This document shows positions 1 through 11,481 of a stretch of DNA of 64,000 nucleotides, in pieces (within the stretch, counting starts at the first letter, position 1; the number at the start of each line of letters is the position of its first letter). Origin of the DNA: Anaerolineales bacterium (GTDB taxonomy: Bacteria > Chloroflexota > Anaerolineae > Anaerolineales > Villigracilaceae); the NCBI GenBank assembly GCA_030583925.1, contig CP129482.1, positions 2,852,001 to 2,916,000 of the forward strand. Reading direction: 5' to 3'. The translations under genes and the position numbers were made by a program. The notes beneath the pieces are model-generated. The model did no database searches. It was not told the DNA's origin and was given only the letters and a program-made list of their open reading frames with translations.

Positions 1-218
1 CGGGCGCGACCTGTGCCTTTTTGCTTCCACGGTTTGGCGCCGCCGCCTGCAACTTCTCCGCGCACTTTGGTTTCATGCGTGCCAAGCCGCGCGTTCGCCA
101 TCTGGCGGACATACGCCTGATGCATCAAGTCAACATTGATGGGGGCTTCGAAGATCGCGGCGGGCAGTTCCACTTCGCGTATCTTTTTGCCTTCGAGGTT
201 CAAAACATCTACTTTCAT
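1..218 (-). CDS. rplD: 50S ribosomal protein L4 (5' part, cut by window edge)
   Basis: This is the first 72 codons of ribosomal protein L4, a primary 23S rRNA binding protein that also lines the peptide exit tunnel. The reading frame starts [13 protein letters not shown] and reaches the family's [16 protein letters not shown] segment just before the window edge, so the rest lies outside. The ATG at 218 is preceded by AAGGA; the two ATGs just upstream run into a stop at once, which fixes this start. It follows rplC after 19 bases, the normal S10-operon order. Confidence 0.95.
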   Translation of the reverse strand, partial: MKVDVLNLEGKKIREVELPAAIFEAPINVDLMHQAYVRQMANARLGTHETKVRGEVAGGGAKPWKQKGTGRA

Positions 219-237
219 TTCATCATTCCTTGTGCGC

Positions 238-864
238 CTATTGCTTGCGCGCCTCTTTGATCACCACGAGGCCGCCTTTGCCGCCGGGCACCGCGCCGTT
301 GACGCCGAGCAGGTTTCGTTCGGCATCCACCAGCACAACTTTCAAGGCTTGGACCGTAACGCGGTCGTTGCCCATGTGACCGGCGCCGCGCGAGTTCTTG
401 AAGACGCGGCCGGGGGTTGTACCGGATGAACGTGAACCGGGAGCGCGATGCCTGTCGGATTGACCGTGCGTTTTCTTGCCGCCGCCGAAATGGTGGCGCT
501 TCACCGCGCCGGCAAATCCCTTCCCTTTGCTCGTGCCGACCACATCCACGCGCTCGCCGACGGCGAACGCGTCCACAGTGACCTTGTCGCCTATGTTGGC
601 GGCTTCTTTTGTGCGAAATTCACGGATGAAACGGAGCGGCGGGAGTTCGCTAACTTTCAAGTGACCCAATTCTCCAGCGGAGAGTTTCTTCGGATGCACT
701 TCGCCAAACCCCAACTGAATCGCGGCGTACCCGTCGCGGTCCTGGTTGCGGACCTGTGTAACGTAACATGGCCCAGCTTCGATGATCGTCACGGGATACG
801 AGACGCCTTGCTCATCGAAGATCTGGGTCATGCCGATCTTCTTTCCAATAAGCCCTTTTAACAT
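238..864 (-). CDS. rplC: 50S ribosomal protein L3
   Basis: Ribosomal protein L3 (208 residues, normal length) binds 23S rRNA early in 50S assembly and reaches towards the peptidyl transferase centre. The N terminus reads [16 protein letters not shown], the classic L3 start, and the central loop [18 protein letters not shown] is the conserved rRNA-contacting extension. A GGAG lies about 11 bases before the ATG. The gene sits between rpsJ and rplD in the S10 operon, but is separated from rpsJ by 191 bases carrying a strong hairpin, so it may be expressed at a different level from rpsJ. Confidence 0.97.
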   Translation of the reverse strand: MLKGLIGKKIGMTQIFDEQGVSYPVTIIEAGPCYVTQVRNQDRDGYAAIQLGFGEVHPKKLSAGELGHLKVSELPPLRFIREFRTKEAANIGDKVTVDAFAVGERVDVVGTSKGKGFAGAVKRHHFGGGKKTHGQSDRHRAPGSRSSGTTPGRVFKNSRGAGHMGNDRVTVQALKVVLVDAERNLLGVNGAVPGGKGGLVVIKEARKQ

Positions 865-1009
865 GCTCTATTTTCTCCTTCAAGAAATTTTACGAGACTG
901 TCAGCCCGGGCTTGGGCTGCATCATCTCCGTACAGCGCAGTAAACAATCTGGCGAGACGCTCAGGTTTTTGTGGTCCCGGGCAGGAATCGTTCTTGCGCT
1001 GGCGAAAAT

Positions 1010-1045
1010 CGAGAGTAGAGATTCAACGTGCGGTCTCTACTCTCG
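1010..1045 (-). promoter_or_regulatory. Hairpin between rpsJ and rplC, possible attenuator
   Basis: A perfect 11-bp inverted repeat (CGAGAGTAGAG at 1010-1020, CTCTACTCTCG at 1035-1045) with a 14-base loop lies in the rpsJ-rplC gap. Read on the minus (transcribed) strand it is followed by ATTTTC, a short U-run. It could be a partial terminator, an attenuator or a processing site. The structure is seen directly; the role is inferred. Confidence 0.6.
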
Positions 1046-1057
1046 AGTACGACCTAC

Positions 1058-1366
1058 TTATATTTTTATTTCGATATCCACACCCGCAGGGAGTGAAAGT
1101 CTCATCAACATATCAATCGTCTTTGAATCGGGATCGAGAACGTCGATCAGACGATTGTGCGTGCGGATCTCGTAATGCTCGTGCGAGTCCTTATCTATGA
1201 ATGTCGAGCGCCGTATTGTAAACCGTTCATTCTTGGTTGGCAAGGGTACAGGGCCCACAACATGCGCGCCACTGCGCTCGGCGGTTTCGACGATTCGTTT
1301 GGCGGTTGAGTCGAGCACTCGATGATCGTACGCCTTAAGACGGATGCGGATTTTTTGCTTCGTCAT
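1058..1366 (-). CDS. rpsJ: 30S ribosomal protein S10
   Basis: Ribosomal protein S10 (102 residues, full length) is part of the 30S head and doubles as NusE in transcription antitermination. Recognisable segments are [15 protein letters not shown] at the N terminus, [13 protein letters not shown] in the middle and the [15 protein letters not shown] loop. It begins 8 bases after tuf ends, so the two are surely co-transcribed. This tuf-rpsJ junction joins the str and S10 operons, an arrangement known from many bacteria. Confidence 0.97.
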   Translation of the reverse strand: MTKQKIRIRLKAYDHRVLDSTAKRIVETAERSGAHVVGPVPLPTKNERFTIRRSTFIDKDSHEHYEIRTHNRLIDVLDPDSKTIDMLMRLSLPAGVDIEIKI

Positions 1367-1374
1367 GCCATTTC

Positions 1375-2574
<1,200 letters not shown>

Positions 2575-2600
2575 ATGAGTCTCCTTGATATAAAACCGAA

Positions 2601-4676
2601 TTATGCTTTCAAGATTTCTTCCGCCACCGATTTAGCAACCGGAGCGTAATGATCAAATTCCATATTGAATACGCCGCGTCCTTGCGTGGCAGAACGAAGT
2701 TGGGTGGCATAGCCGAACATTTCAGCCAGCGGAACCATCGCCCGGACTGCCTGGGCGTTACCTAACCGAATTTCCATGCCTTGGATCAAACCACGGCGGC
2801 TGTTGATCTGTCCCATTACATCGCCGAGGTATTCCTCAGGGACGACGACTTCGACCTTCATCATCGGCTCAAGCAAAATGGGGTTGCCTCTTTGGACGCC
2901 TTCTTTGAAACCCAAAATTGCCGCCATCTTGAACGCCATTTCGCTCGAGTCAACTTCATGGAAGGAGCCGTCGAACAACGTGACCTTGATGTCTACAACG
3001 GGGTATCCAGCCAACACGCCGCCGTCTGCCGCTTCCTTGATCCCTTTTTCAATCGGGTTAATGAACTCTTTCGGAATGGCGCCACCGACGATTTTGTTTT
3101 CAAACACGATACCGCTTCCGCGCTCGCCTGGCTCAAGAGAAAACACAACGTGACCGTACTGTCCTTTACCGCCGGACTGCTTCGCGTACTTGTAGTCCAC
3201 TTCTTTGACCATTTTGGTGATCGATTCGCGGAACGCCACGCGTGGAGCTCCAACATTTGCCTGAACTCTAAACTCACGCAATAAGCGATCCACAATAATA
3301 TCGAGGTGCAATTCGCCCATGCCCCGCAGAATGGTCTGACCGGAATCTTCATCCGAATTTACATGAAGTGTGGGGTCTTCCTCCGCCAATTTGCGAAGGG
3401 CTTCTCCCATCTTTTCCTGATCGGAGGAACTTTTCGGCTCAACGGCAATCGAAATCACCGGCTCGGGGAAGGAAATCGTTTCCAGAACGAGAGCTTTGGT
3501 GTCGCACAATGTGTCGCCAGTGAAACTTTCTTTGAAGCCCAGCACAGCGCCGATGTCGCCAGCGCGGATCTCGGTCACGTCTTCGCGGCGATCGGCATGC
3601 ATCCGGATCAAGCGTCCGATACGCTCCTTCTTGCCTCGCTTGGTGGTGTTTTGCACAGTTTGCCCTTGGCTTATAACGCCAGAATACACACGGACGTAAG
3701 CAAGGCGTCCTACATACGGATCGGTAACGATCTTAAACACCAGCGCGCTCAATGGACTGTCGTCTTGCGCGGGTATATCAAAGGTATTTTCCGGTTCATC
3801 GGGGACCGATACCGTAACAATCGGTTTATCTGCCGGTGAAGGCAGATAATCAACAACAGCATCCAACAGGATCTGGACGCCTTTATTCTTCAATGAAGAG
3901 CCGCAGAACACAGGCGCGGCTTTGACGGCGATCACACCCTTGCGTAACGCCGCTTTCAGTTCATCAACGCTGATGTTCTGACCTTCCAAGAACTTCATCG
4001 TTAGATCATCGTCGAGTTCCGCGATCTTCTCCACCATTTTTGCGCGTGCATCCTCGGCGTCTTTTTGCATATCAGCCGGAATATCTATAATTTTCGGATC
4101 TTTACCAAGATCATCTTCCCAAACAATGGCTTTCATCGAAAGCAGATCAATCGCGCCTTTGAATGCCGCCTCAAACCCAATTGGGATTTGCATCGCGATG
4201 GGGTTAGCGCCAAGACGGTCAACGATCGTTTCGATCGTCCGCTCATAGGATGCGCCGACACGATCCATCTTGTTGACGAAACAAATGCGCGGAACGCTGT
4301 ACCGGTCCGCCTGACGCCAGACCGTTTCACTCTGCGGTTCGACGCCTTGCACAGCGTCGAAGACCACCACCCCCCCATCCAACACGCGGAGGGAGCGCTG
4401 AACTTCGGCAGTAAAGTCAATGTGCCCGGGAGTGTCAATCAGGTTGAATTGATAGCCCTTCCACTCCGCCGAAACCGCCGCAGATACAATCGTGATGCCG
4501 CGTTCGCGTTCCTGCACCATCCAGTCGGTCACCGTTGTTCCATCATCCACAGAACCGATGCGGTGTGTCTTGCCGGTATAGAACATAATACGCTCGGTAG
4601 TGGTCGTTTTACCGGCGTCAATGTGGGCAATGATCCCAATATTTCGATACTTCTCTAACGGATACTCGCGAGCCAT
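2601..4676 (-). CDS. fusA: Elongation factor G
   Basis: EF-G (691 residues) drives translocation of tRNA and mRNA on the ribosome and, with RRF, ribosome recycling. The G1 motif [14 protein letters not shown] is at about residues 17-30, followed by [13 protein letters not shown] and NKMDR; the C-terminal domains IV and V are complete. It is flanked by rpsG (36 bases upstream) and tuf (26 bases downstream). The bases before the ATG show only a weak Shine-Dalgarno match (AAAGA), unusual for so highly made a protein, so translation may be helped by coupling or another signal. Confidence 0.98.
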   Translation of the reverse strand: MAREYPLEKYRNIGIIAHIDAGKTTTTERIMFYTGKTHRIGSVDDGTTVTDWMVQERERGITIVSAAVSAEWKGYQFNLIDTPGHIDFTAEVQRSLRVLDGGVVVFDAVQGVEPQSETVWRQADRYSVPRICFVNKMDRVGASYERTIETIVDRLGANPIAMQIPIGFEAAFKGAIDLLSMKAIVWEDDLGKDPKIIDIPADMQKDAEDARAKMVEKIAELDDDLTMKFLEGQNISVDELKAALRKGVIAVKAAPVFCGSSLKNKGVQILLDAVVDYLPSPADKPIVTVSVPDEPENTFDIPAQDDSPLSALVFKIVTDPYVGRLAYVRVYSGVISQGQTVQNTTKRGKKERIGRLIRMHADRREDVTEIRAGDIGAVLGFKESFTGDTLCDTKALVLETISFPEPVISIAVEPKSSSDQEKMGEALRKLAEEDPTLHVNSDEDSGQTILRGMGELHLDIIVDRLLREFRVQANVGAPRVAFRESITKMVKEVDYKYAKQSGGKGQYGHVVFSLEPGERGSGIVFENKIVGGAIPKEFINPIEKGIKEAADGGVLAGYPVVDIKVTLFDGSFHEVDSSEMAFKMAAILGFKEGVQRGNPILLEPMMKVEVVVPEEYLGDVMGQINSRRGLIQGMEIRLGNAQAVRAMVPLAEMFGYATQLRSATQGRGVFNMEFDHYAPVAKSVAEEILKA

Positions 4677-4712
4677 TCTTTAGTCGTTGCTTTCTCTGTC
4701 TCAGTGATAAAT

Positions 4713-5180
4713 TTAGATACGATAATGTGAAAACGCGCGGTTGGCTTCCGCCATTTTGTGCGTTTCGTCGCGCTTGCGGATTGCCGCGCCGGTTTCGTTG
4801 AACGCGTCGATCAATTCGCCGGCGAGCTTATCCCGGAAGGATTTGCCGGAGCGTTCGCGCGCCGCTGTCAGGATCCAGCGGATCGCCAGCGTAGTGCGCC
4901 GGTCAGACGAAACTTCCATTGGCACTTGATAGGTCGCGCCGCCGACGCGCCGCGGGCGGACTTCCATCGCGGGAGATACATTTTTAAGAGCGCCATCGAA
5001 GACCTCTAACGGGTTCTTCTCAGTGCGCTCCTTGATCATGTCCATTGCGCCGTACACAACGCCAATGGCAACACTCTTCTTGCCGCGTTTCAGCACGTGC
5101 TGGACCATGGTCTGCACGTTGACGCTGTTATAGCGGATATCGGGGAGGATCTCCCGTCGTTCAGGTTTTGCTCTACGCAT
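4713..5180 (-). CDS. rpsG: 30S ribosomal protein S7
   Basis: S7 (155 residues, normal length) nucleates assembly of the 30S head and contacts tRNA at the E site. Diagnostic stretches are MRRAKPERREILPD at the start, the MEVRPRRVGGATYQVP beta-hairpin and the C-terminal HKMAEANRAFSHYR. It starts 19 bases after rpsL ends and has GGAG about nine bases before the ATG, giving the usual rpsL-rpsG-fusA order of the str operon. Confidence 0.97.
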   Translation of the reverse strand: MRRAKPERREILPDIRYNSVNVQTMVQHVLKRGKKSVAIGVVYGAMDMIKERTEKNPLEVFDGALKNVSPAMEVRPRRVGGATYQVPMEVSSDRRTTLAIRWILTAARERSGKSFRDKLAGELIDAFNETGAAIRKRDETHKMAEANRAFSHYRI

Positions 5181-5199
5181 CTTTCACTACTCCATCCAT

Positions 5200-5616
5200 T
5201 TACTTGGGACGCTTCGCGCCATACTTGGAGCGCGCTTGTTTTCGGTTAGCAACGCCGGTGGTGTCGAGGGAACCGCGCACGATGTGGTAACGCACACCGG
5301 GCAAATCCTTCACACGTCCGCCGCGCACCAGCACCACAGAGTGCTCTTGCAACTGATGACCTTCGCCGGGAATGTAGGCGGTCACTTCGATGCCATTGGT
5401 CAGGCGCACGCGGGCGATCTTGCGCAACGCGGAATTCGGTTTCTTGGGCGTCATGGTACGAACGACCGTACATACCCCGCGCTTTTGCGGCGCGCCTTTA
5501 TCTTGGCGGATGCGGCGCTGTTTGTAGGTGTTCAACGTAAACTGAAAGGCGGGAGCCTTGCTCTTTGCCTTTTTTGTTTTGCGTCCTTTGCGGATCATTT
5601 GATTAATTGTCGGCAC
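5200..5616 (-). CDS. rpsL: 30S ribosomal protein S12
   Basis: S12 lies at the decoding centre of the 30S subunit. The conserved core is present: [20 protein letters not shown], with the lysine that is changed in streptomycin-resistant mutants of other bacteria retained, and [15 protein letters not shown]. At 138 residues it is about 14 longer than the common form, the extra length being a basic stretch near residues 14-32. It is the first gene of the str operon and lies 163 bases downstream of rpoB. Confidence 0.97.
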   Translation of the reverse strand: MPTINQMIRKGRKTKKAKSKAPAFQFTLNTYKQRRIRQDKGAPQKRGVCTVVRTMTPKKPNSALRKIARVRLTNGIEVTAYIPGEGHQLQEHSVVLVRGGRVKDLPGVRYHIVRGSLDTTGVANRKQARSKYGAKRPK

Positions 5617-5662
5617 GTTCAGCCTCCGGTATTACTTTCTTCACTATGATTTTTGCGTAAAA

Positions 5663-5693
5663 TGAGGCCATCACAAGGATATTGATGGCCTCA
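5663..5693 (-). terminator. Hairpin terminator behind rpoB
   Basis: A perfect 11-bp inverted repeat (TGAGGCCATCA at 5663-5673 and its complement at 5683-5693) encloses a 9-base loop. On the minus strand it is followed by TTTT and further T-rich sequence. It lies between the rpoB stop and the rpsL start, so it would end or thin out rpoB transcription before the str operon. Confidence 0.7.
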
Positions 5694-5779
5694 TCAGGTA
5701 GTGCCATGCTCAGCGGGGTCAATTGCCGCTTGTTCGATTGGCAACGGAGCGAGATTTTATCACGCTATTAATATAATCG

Positions 5780-8700
5780 TCAAGATTTTCGCTTGCTGAT
5801 TACATTATCTCCGATCCCAAGCAGACCCGTATCCATCCTGGGCGGATGTTGTTTTTCTTCGTCTTTTCCAAACTTGACAACATCGCCGCCTTCGTTGACC
5901 GCTTCCACCGCCAACCCAAGCGACTGCAATTCTTTGACCAGCACGCGGAATGACGCGGGGATACTCGGCTCCTCGATCGGGTCGCCTTTAACGATGGCTT
6001 CATAGGTATTGACGCGACCTTGAACGTCGTCGGATTTGACTGTGAGCATTTCTTGTAACGTGTATGCCGCGCCGTAGGCTTCAAGCGCCCACACCTCCAT
6101 TTCACCGAAGCGTTGACCGCCAAACTGCGCCTTGCCTCCCAAGGGCTGTTGAGTAACAAGGCTGTACGGACCCGTCGAACGCGCGTGAACTTTATCTTCC
6201 ACAAGGTGGTGCAATTTCAGAATCGTCATCACGCCGACGGTCACCGGTTGATCGTAGGGAATTCCGGACTTGCCGTCCCGGAGGATTTGCTTTCCTAGGA
6301 TAGGCAAAGGCTGACCCGTCGTATGAACGATTTCCTGCGCCACTTCCATCAGGCGGGCTTCGGCAACGCGTCCACCGTGTCCGTTGGCTTCAATCCAGAG
6401 TCGCAGACACGCCGTAATCGCCGCATTATTGTATTCCTCCCGCTCACGCGGATTAATTTCATCCGGGTAAAAGATCGTATCCGGATCATAGTCGCGATCA
6501 CGGAGCCATTCTGTGGCTGTCGCTAGCCGGGCGTAATCGTGGTCGCTCAGGTCATACACATCGTATTTGCGTTTGCCGAGCCATTCTTCCAAATACAAAC
6601 GACGGACTTCATCGTCATCTTGAATGGATTCGGGGTCGTAGTCCTCATCCTTGATCCATTCCCAAGCTTTCGCGGCAACATCCTTCCACGCTTCATCAAT
6701 GATCCACGCGCGTGCGAGTTCGGCTTCGATCTCCTCTTCGGACGCGCCGTCGAACACCGGCGTGATCGCGCGATAACCGAGTCGCTTTGCCGCCCAACCA
6801 AGATGGACTTCAAGCACCTGACCGATGTTCATACGACCGGGAACGCCCAGCGGATTCAAAATGATGTCCACCGGCGTGCCGTCTTCGAGGAACGGCATAT
6901 CCTCCACAGGGACGACTTTTGAAACAACGCCTTTGTTGCCGTGGCGTCCCGCCATCTTGTCGCCGGCGGTTAATTTGCGGCGCTGCGCGACCGAGACGCG
7001 CACCATCATATCCACGCCTGCCGAGAGATCGGAATTTTCCTCGCGCGTGAACACTTTCACGTCAACAACCTTGCCGCGTTCGCCGTGAGGCATCCGCAAG
7101 GAAGTGTCTTTCACATCGCGTGATTTTTCGCCGAAGATGGCGCGCAACAGGCGCTCTTCGGGCGTCAGTTCTTTTTCGCCCTTCGGCGTGATCTTACCAA
7201 CGAGAATATCGTTCGGACCAACTTCCGCGCCGATGCGGATGATGCCGTTCTCGTCTAAATCTTTGATCGCGTCTTCGCCGACGTTCGGGATGTCGCGGGT
7301 AATTTCTTCCGGTCCAAGTTTGGTATCGCGGGCTTCCACTTCATATTTTTCGATATGCACCGACGTAAAGCGGTCTTCCTGCACCAGCCGCTCAGAGATC
7401 AGGATCGCGTCTTCAAAGTTGCCGCCCTCCCACGAGAGAAATGCGACCACCGCGTTTTGACCGAGCGCCAGTTGTCCGCTCTCAGTGGATGAAGAATCGG
7501 CGATGATATCGCCCTTCTTGATCTTCTGTCCTTTGACGACCGCCGGGCGTTGGTCAATGCACGTGGATTGATTGGAGCGCTGGTACTTGCGGAGTTGATA
7601 CGTGCGGTGACTCCCGCCTCGTTCGCGGACGGTGATCGTGTTCCCGGTTACCGACGTTATCTCACCGTCAGCCTCCGCGACAACCACCTGACCCGAATCC
7701 AACGCGGCGAAATATTCCATGCCTGTGGAAACCAACGGGATTTCAGGGCGGACAAGCGGCACAGCCTGCGTCTGCATGTTGGCGCCCATCAAGGCGCGGT
7801 TGGCATCGTCGTGTTCGAGGAATGGGATCAACGCGGCGCTGATACCCACCACTTGGTGCGGGGCGACGTCCATGTAATCAACCGAGTCGCGCGTGGAGAA
7901 AATGAACCCCGAATGGTAACGGCAGGAAACGCGCTCGCGCAGAAATTCTTTCTTTTCGGTCAAAGGCGCGTTCGCCTGCGCGATGACGTATTTATCCTCC
8001 GCGTCCGCAGAAAGATAATCGAACTGGTCGGACACATACGGCATGATCGGAACGGGCACGCCGATCTTGGCGAGTCGTTTTGCCATTTTGCCGTCAATCG
8101 TTTCGCCGGCTTCATATAATACTTCTTCAGACTTGGGATCAACAACCTTCTCGCGGAGCGTGCGACCTTCCAGCCGTTCATCGTCCGCTTCCATTACGCG
8201 GAAGACCTTGCGATACGGCGTCTCGATGAAACCGTACTCATTGACGCGCGCAAACGAAGCCAAACGTCCGATCAAACCAATGTTCGGACCTTCAGGAGTC
8301 TCGATCGGGCAGATGCGCCCGTAATGCGAGTGATGGACGTCGCGCACATCGAAGCCGGCGCGTTCACGCCGCAGACCACCAGGACCTAACGCGGAGAGTG
8401 TGCGTTTGTGGCGCAACTCAGCCAGCGGATTGGTCTGATCCATGAACTGCGAGAGCTGGGACGAGCCGAAGAACTCGCGCAAAGCCGCAACCACCGGGCG
8501 GATGTTGACCAACGTCACCGGCGACAATTGCTCCTGATCGCGGATAGACATGCGTTCCTTGATCACGCGCTCCATGCGGCGGAGACCGATGCGGAGTTTG
8601 TTCTGGATCAACTCACCCACCGTCTTGACACGGCGGTTGCCGAGGTGATCAATATCATCCGGCGGCTCGACATTGTTGTTGATCTGAATCATGCGGCGGA

Positions 8701-9685
8701 TAAGCCGAATGACATCGTTCTTGGTCACAGTACGGTGAGGAATGGGAACGTTGAGATCGAGCTTTTGGTTCAACTTGTAGCGACCGACGCGTTCGAGATC
8801 ATAATGGCGTTGGTCAAACAATTGTTCTTCAAGGAACTGCCGCGCGTTGTCGAGCGTGGCAGGATCGCCGGGGCGCATCTTCTTGAAGAATTCGATTAAC
8901 GCGGCTTCGGCGATGGTCAAACCGCCGGAGAGGTCCCATTCAGGCTCCTGTTTTAAAGTAGAAGCGATGAACAAGCGCTCAGGGTTATTGTCCACATCTT
9001 GAAAGAGCGAGAGTAGCTCCTCGTCTGTGCCCAACTTGAGCGGGGAATCTTTGATGCCGTCGTTTACAGCCGCCATAGCGCGCAGGAAGACCGTGATCGG
9101 CACTGTGCGCTTGCGGTTGAATTTCAAAATGATGTAATCCGATTTGCGGGTTTCAAACTCCATCCACGCGCCGCGGTCGGGAATCAGTTTGGACATGGCG
9201 AGCAGGCGTCCCGTCGCGCGATCCGTAGGCGCTTCGAAGTACACGCCGGGGGAGCGGATCAACTGCGAAACGACGACGCGTTCCGTCCCATTGATAATGA
9301 AGGTGCCTTTGTCGGTCATCTCCGGGAAGTCGCCGAGGAAGATATCCTGTTTGATTGGTTCGGGAACATCTGCGCCAGCGAGCAACACAGAGACGTACAA
9401 CGGGCTGGCGTAGGTGAGGTCGCGTTCCACACATTCTTCGATGGTATGTTTCGGTTCGCCAAACCAATATTTCAACCCCCACTGCTTGGCTTCGGGACCG
9501 CGTCCCGGGAAGAATAGTTTCATCCCCTTGTTGTAGGATTCGATCGGCGAGACTTCATGGAAGAGATCGCCCAGCCCTTCTTTCTTGAGGCGTTCAAACG
9601 AATCCAATTGGACTTCGATAAGATTGGGAAGTTTGATGTTGGCGGGGATACGCGCGTAGGTTCTACGAGGCAAAGAAGAAGACAT
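5780..9685 (-). CDS. rpoB: DNA-directed RNA polymerase subunit beta
   Basis: The beta subunit (1301 residues) forms half of the RNA polymerase active-site cleft. The rifampicin-binding region [19 protein letters not shown] is intact with wild-type residues, followed by [19 protein letters not shown] and the C-terminal [20 protein letters not shown] block. An AGGAG lies eight bases before the ATG. Between PVFDGAS (about residue 980) and the conserved LPILGKQ (about 1127) there is an insertion of roughly 130 residues, rich in Asp, Glu and Trp. It holds two copies of an EW(I/L)(K/R)D-DYDP motif (about 1009-1021 and 1059-1071). rpoC does not follow; the next gene is rpsL. Confidence 0.98.
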   Translation of the reverse strand: MSSSLPRRTYARIPANIKLPNLIEVQLDSFERLKKEGLGDLFHEVSPIESYNKGMKLFFPGRGPEAKQWGLKYWFGEPKHTIEECVERDLTYASPLYVSVLLAGADVPEPIKQDIFLGDFPEMTDKGTFIINGTERVVVSQLIRSPGVYFEAPTDRATGRLLAMSKLIPDRGAWMEFETRKSDYIILKFNRKRTVPITVFLRAMAAVNDGIKDSPLKLGTDEELLSLFQDVDNNPERLFIASTLKQEPEWDLSGGLTIAEAALIEFFKKMRPGDPATLDNARQFLEEQLFDQRHYDLERVGRYKLNQKLDLNVPIPHRTVTKNDVIRLIRRMIQINNNVEPPDDIDHLGNRRVKTVGELIQNKLRIGLRRMERVIKERMSIRDQEQLSPVTLVNIRPVVAALREFFGSSQLSQFMDQTNPLAELRHKRTLSALGPGGLRRERAGFDVRDVHHSHYGRICPIETPEGPNIGLIGRLASFARVNEYGFIETPYRKVFRVMEADDERLEGRTLREKVVDPKSEEVLYEAGETIDGKMAKRLAKIGVPVPIMPYVSDQFDYLSADAEDKYVIAQANAPLTEKKEFLRERVSCRYHSGFIFSTRDSVDYMDVAPHQVVGISAALIPFLEHDDANRALMGANMQTQAVPLVRPEIPLVSTGMEYFAALDSGQVVVAEADGEITSVTGNTITVRERGGSHRTYQLRKYQRSNQSTCIDQRPAVVKGQKIKKGDIIADSSSTESGQLALGQNAVVAFLSWEGGNFEDAILISERLVQEDRFTSVHIEKYEVEARDTKLGPEEITRDIPNVGEDAIKDLDENGIIRIGAEVGPNDILVGKITPKGEKELTPEERLLRAIFGEKSRDVKDTSLRMPHGERGKVVDVKVFTREENSDLSAGVDMMVRVSVAQRRKLTAGDKMAGRHGNKGVVSKVVPVEDMPFLEDGTPVDIILNPLGVPGRMNIGQVLEVHLGWAAKRLGYRAITPVFDGASEEEIEAELARAWIIDEAWKDVAAKAWEWIKDEDYDPESIQDDDEVRRLYLEEWLGKRKYDVYDLSDHDYARLATATEWLRDRDYDPDTIFYPDEINPREREEYNNAAITACLRLWIEANGHGGRVAEARLMEVAQEIVHTTGQPLPILGKQILRDGKSGIPYDQPVTVGVMTILKLHHLVEDKVHARSTGPYSLVTQQPLGGKAQFGGQRFGEMEVWALEAYGAAYTLQEMLTVKSDDVQGRVNTYEAIVKGDPIEEPSIPASFRVLVKELQSLGLAVEAVNEGGDVVKFGKDEEKQHPPRMDTGLLGIGDNVISKRKS

Positions 9686-9827
9686 TCGGTTCGCTCCTGG
9701 CTAAACTGGCTGGATGTCTGTGCGCCGTTACGAAGTACCGACCCTCATCCGTGAATTTAGTGCTTGCCGGGTAACAGGTGCAATTCAAATTCGGGATGCG
9801 TGCAAGAGTTAGTAAACACACGAAACC

Positions 9828-9847
9828 ATCCCGCGTGTAAGCGGGAT
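9828..9847 (-). promoter_or_regulatory. Hairpin at the 5' end of the rpoB leader
   Basis: A 7-bp inverted repeat, ATCCCGC then GCGGGAT, with a 6-base loop lies immediately downstream of the predicted rpoB transcription start (about 9852). It would form at the very 5' end of a leader of about 165 bases. It may protect the mRNA or take part in regulation; neither is shown by sequence alone. Confidence 0.45.
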
Positions 9848-9858
9848 AGCAAAACTTG

Positions 9859-9887
9859 ATTATATATGAAGGATACTATATACGCAA
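9859..9887 (-). promoter_or_regulatory. Sigma-70 type promoter of rpoB
   Basis: On the minus strand TTGCGT (9882-9887) and a perfect TATAAT (9859-9864) are separated by exactly 17 bases. The predicted start is near 9852. This is the best promoter match seen in the window and is correctly placed for rpoB. Confidence 0.75.
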
Positions 9888-10026
9888 GGGATTTTGACAT
9901 CGAATTTTTCCAATTGCCCCATCCCTGATTTCGGCGATTCTATCACAATCCGGGTATTCCGCAACTTGGCTTGGTTACATGGGGTTTAGATATACGACAC
10001 TAACCTCAAACCTGCGGGAGGTCGCT

Positions 10027-11391
10027 ATGACATCAACACAACCAACGACGAACGATCGGCGCGAAATTTTCGGCTGGGCAATGTATGACTGGGCAAACTC
10101 TGCGTTCAGTACGACGGTGGGAACTGTTTTCCTCGGACCATACATCGCCGCCCTTGCGGCAGAGGCGGCGAAAGCGCATCCAGACGGGTTAGCCCGCTTC
10201 TTCGGAATCCCTGTAGCGCCAGATTCCTTTCTTCCATATTGCATCTCACTTTCAGTGGGGCTTCAAGTTCTATTCCTCCCCATCCTCGGCGCCATCGCAG
10301 ATTATTCGCATCTCCGCAAGAAAATGATGCAACTTTTTGCGCTTATCGGATCGATCTCTACCATCGCCATGTTCTTCGTTGTTGGCGGAACATGGTGGCT
10401 CGGAGGTCTACTGTTCATTATTGCCAATCTTGCGTTTGGGGCAGCGATCGTTTTTTACAATGCCTATCTGCCAGATATCGCTTCGGAGGAAGAGAGAGAC
10501 CGGGTTTCCTCGTATGGTTGGGCAATGGGATACCTCGGAGGCGGCATTCTACTCGCTCTCAATCTAGCGTTTTTCATTTTCAGCGAAGACTTGGGCGTAC
10601 CTAGCGATTTAGCTGTCCGTATTAACTTGGCATCCGCAGGCATCTGGTGGATGGGATTTGCAATGATCACATGGGCGCGGCTCAAGCCGCGTCATGCCGC
10701 CCGCGCCCTACCGCAAGGCGAAACATATGTAAGCATTGGCTTCAAACAATTAGGGAAAACTTTCCGCGAGATCAAACACTTTCCCGAAACTCTCAAATAT
10801 CTTCTGGCGTATTTCCTTTATAACGATGGCATCCAGACGGTCATCGCCGTTTCATCCACTTTCGCTGCCGCGCCGCTAGTACGCGGCGGGTTAGAGTTGC
10901 CGCAAGACACATTGATCGCTCTCATCCTGATGATCCAATTCGTCGCGTTTGGGGGCGCGCTGTTTTGGGGCAAACTTGCAAAATGGATTGGGGCAAAACA
11001 GTCCATTGTAGTCAGCCTCATCATCTGGGCTGGCGTAGTAATCTATGCGTACAGCGGGTTGAAGGGCGAGTCACGCGTCACAGAGTTTTTTATACTAGGC
11101 ATCTTCATTGCCCTCGTGCTTGGCGGTTCACAAGCCATCAGCCGTAGCCTGTTCGCACAGATGATTCCCAAAGGAAGAGAAGCTGAGTTCTACTCCTTCT
11201 ATGAGGTCAGCGAGCGCGGCACCTCATGGACGGGTCCGCTGATCTTCGGCTTGGCGAATCAGATTTTCGGCAGTCTACGCTATGGTATCCTCGCTTTGAT
11301 CTTCTACTTCATCGCAGGATTGATCGTCTTGCCTTTTGTCAATGTAAAAAAGGCGATGGATGACGCAAAAGCCTATTCATCGAATAGTTAG
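10027..11391 (+). CDS. MFS transporter, UMF1/Atg22-like family
   Basis: A 454-residue, twelve-helix membrane transporter. The N-terminal GWAMYDWANSAFSTTVG signature and the FLGPYIAALA that follows are typical of the unknown major facilitator (UMF1)/Atg22-like group; yeast Atg22 exports amino acids from the vacuole, but the substrate of bacterial members is not settled. The start at 10027 is preferred over a frame-consistent ATG 48 bases upstream because GGGAGG lies six bases before it. It is transcribed divergently from rpoB and ends at a strong bidirectional terminator. Confidence 0.85.
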   Translation: MTSTQPTTNDRREIFGWAMYDWANSAFSTTVGTVFLGPYIAALAAEAAKAHPDGLARFFGIPVAPDSFLPYCISLSVGLQVLFLPILGAIADYSHLRKKMMQLFALIGSISTIAMFFVVGGTWWLGGLLFIIANLAFGAAIVFYNAYLPDIASEEERDRVSSYGWAMGYLGGGILLALNLAFFIFSEDLGVPSDLAVRINLASAGIWWMGFAMITWARLKPRHAARALPQGETYVSIGFKQLGKTFREIKHFPETLKYLLAYFLYNDGIQTVIAVSSTFAAAPLVRGGLELPQDTLIALILMIQFVAFGGALFWGKLAKWIGAKQSIVVSLIIWAGVVIYAYSGLKGESRVTEFFILGIFIALVLGGSQAISRSLFAQMIPKGREAEFYSFYEVSERGTSWTGPLIFGLANQIFGSLRYGILALIFYFIAGLIVLPFVNVKKAMDDAKAYSSNS

Positions 11392-11429
11392 TCGTACGAA
11401 AACACCGGTTTCATCATTCACCTAAAAAT

Positions 11430-11456
11430 AAAAGGATAGCAATTCGCTATCCTTTT
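11430..11456. terminator. Bidirectional intrinsic terminator
   Basis: The 10-bp stem AAAGGATAGC / GCTATCCTTT around a five-base loop is flanked by A-rich sequence on the left and T-rich sequence on the right. It lies between two convergent genes, the transporter and the LPNTG protein, and can serve both. Confidence 0.8.
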
Positions 11457-11481
11457 ATGATTCTACGAACTGGAGAGTTGG

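Noticed and set aside
448..861. Long plus-strand frame antisense to rplC
   Set aside because: rplC on the other strand is certain; the frame is a by-product of its codon bias.
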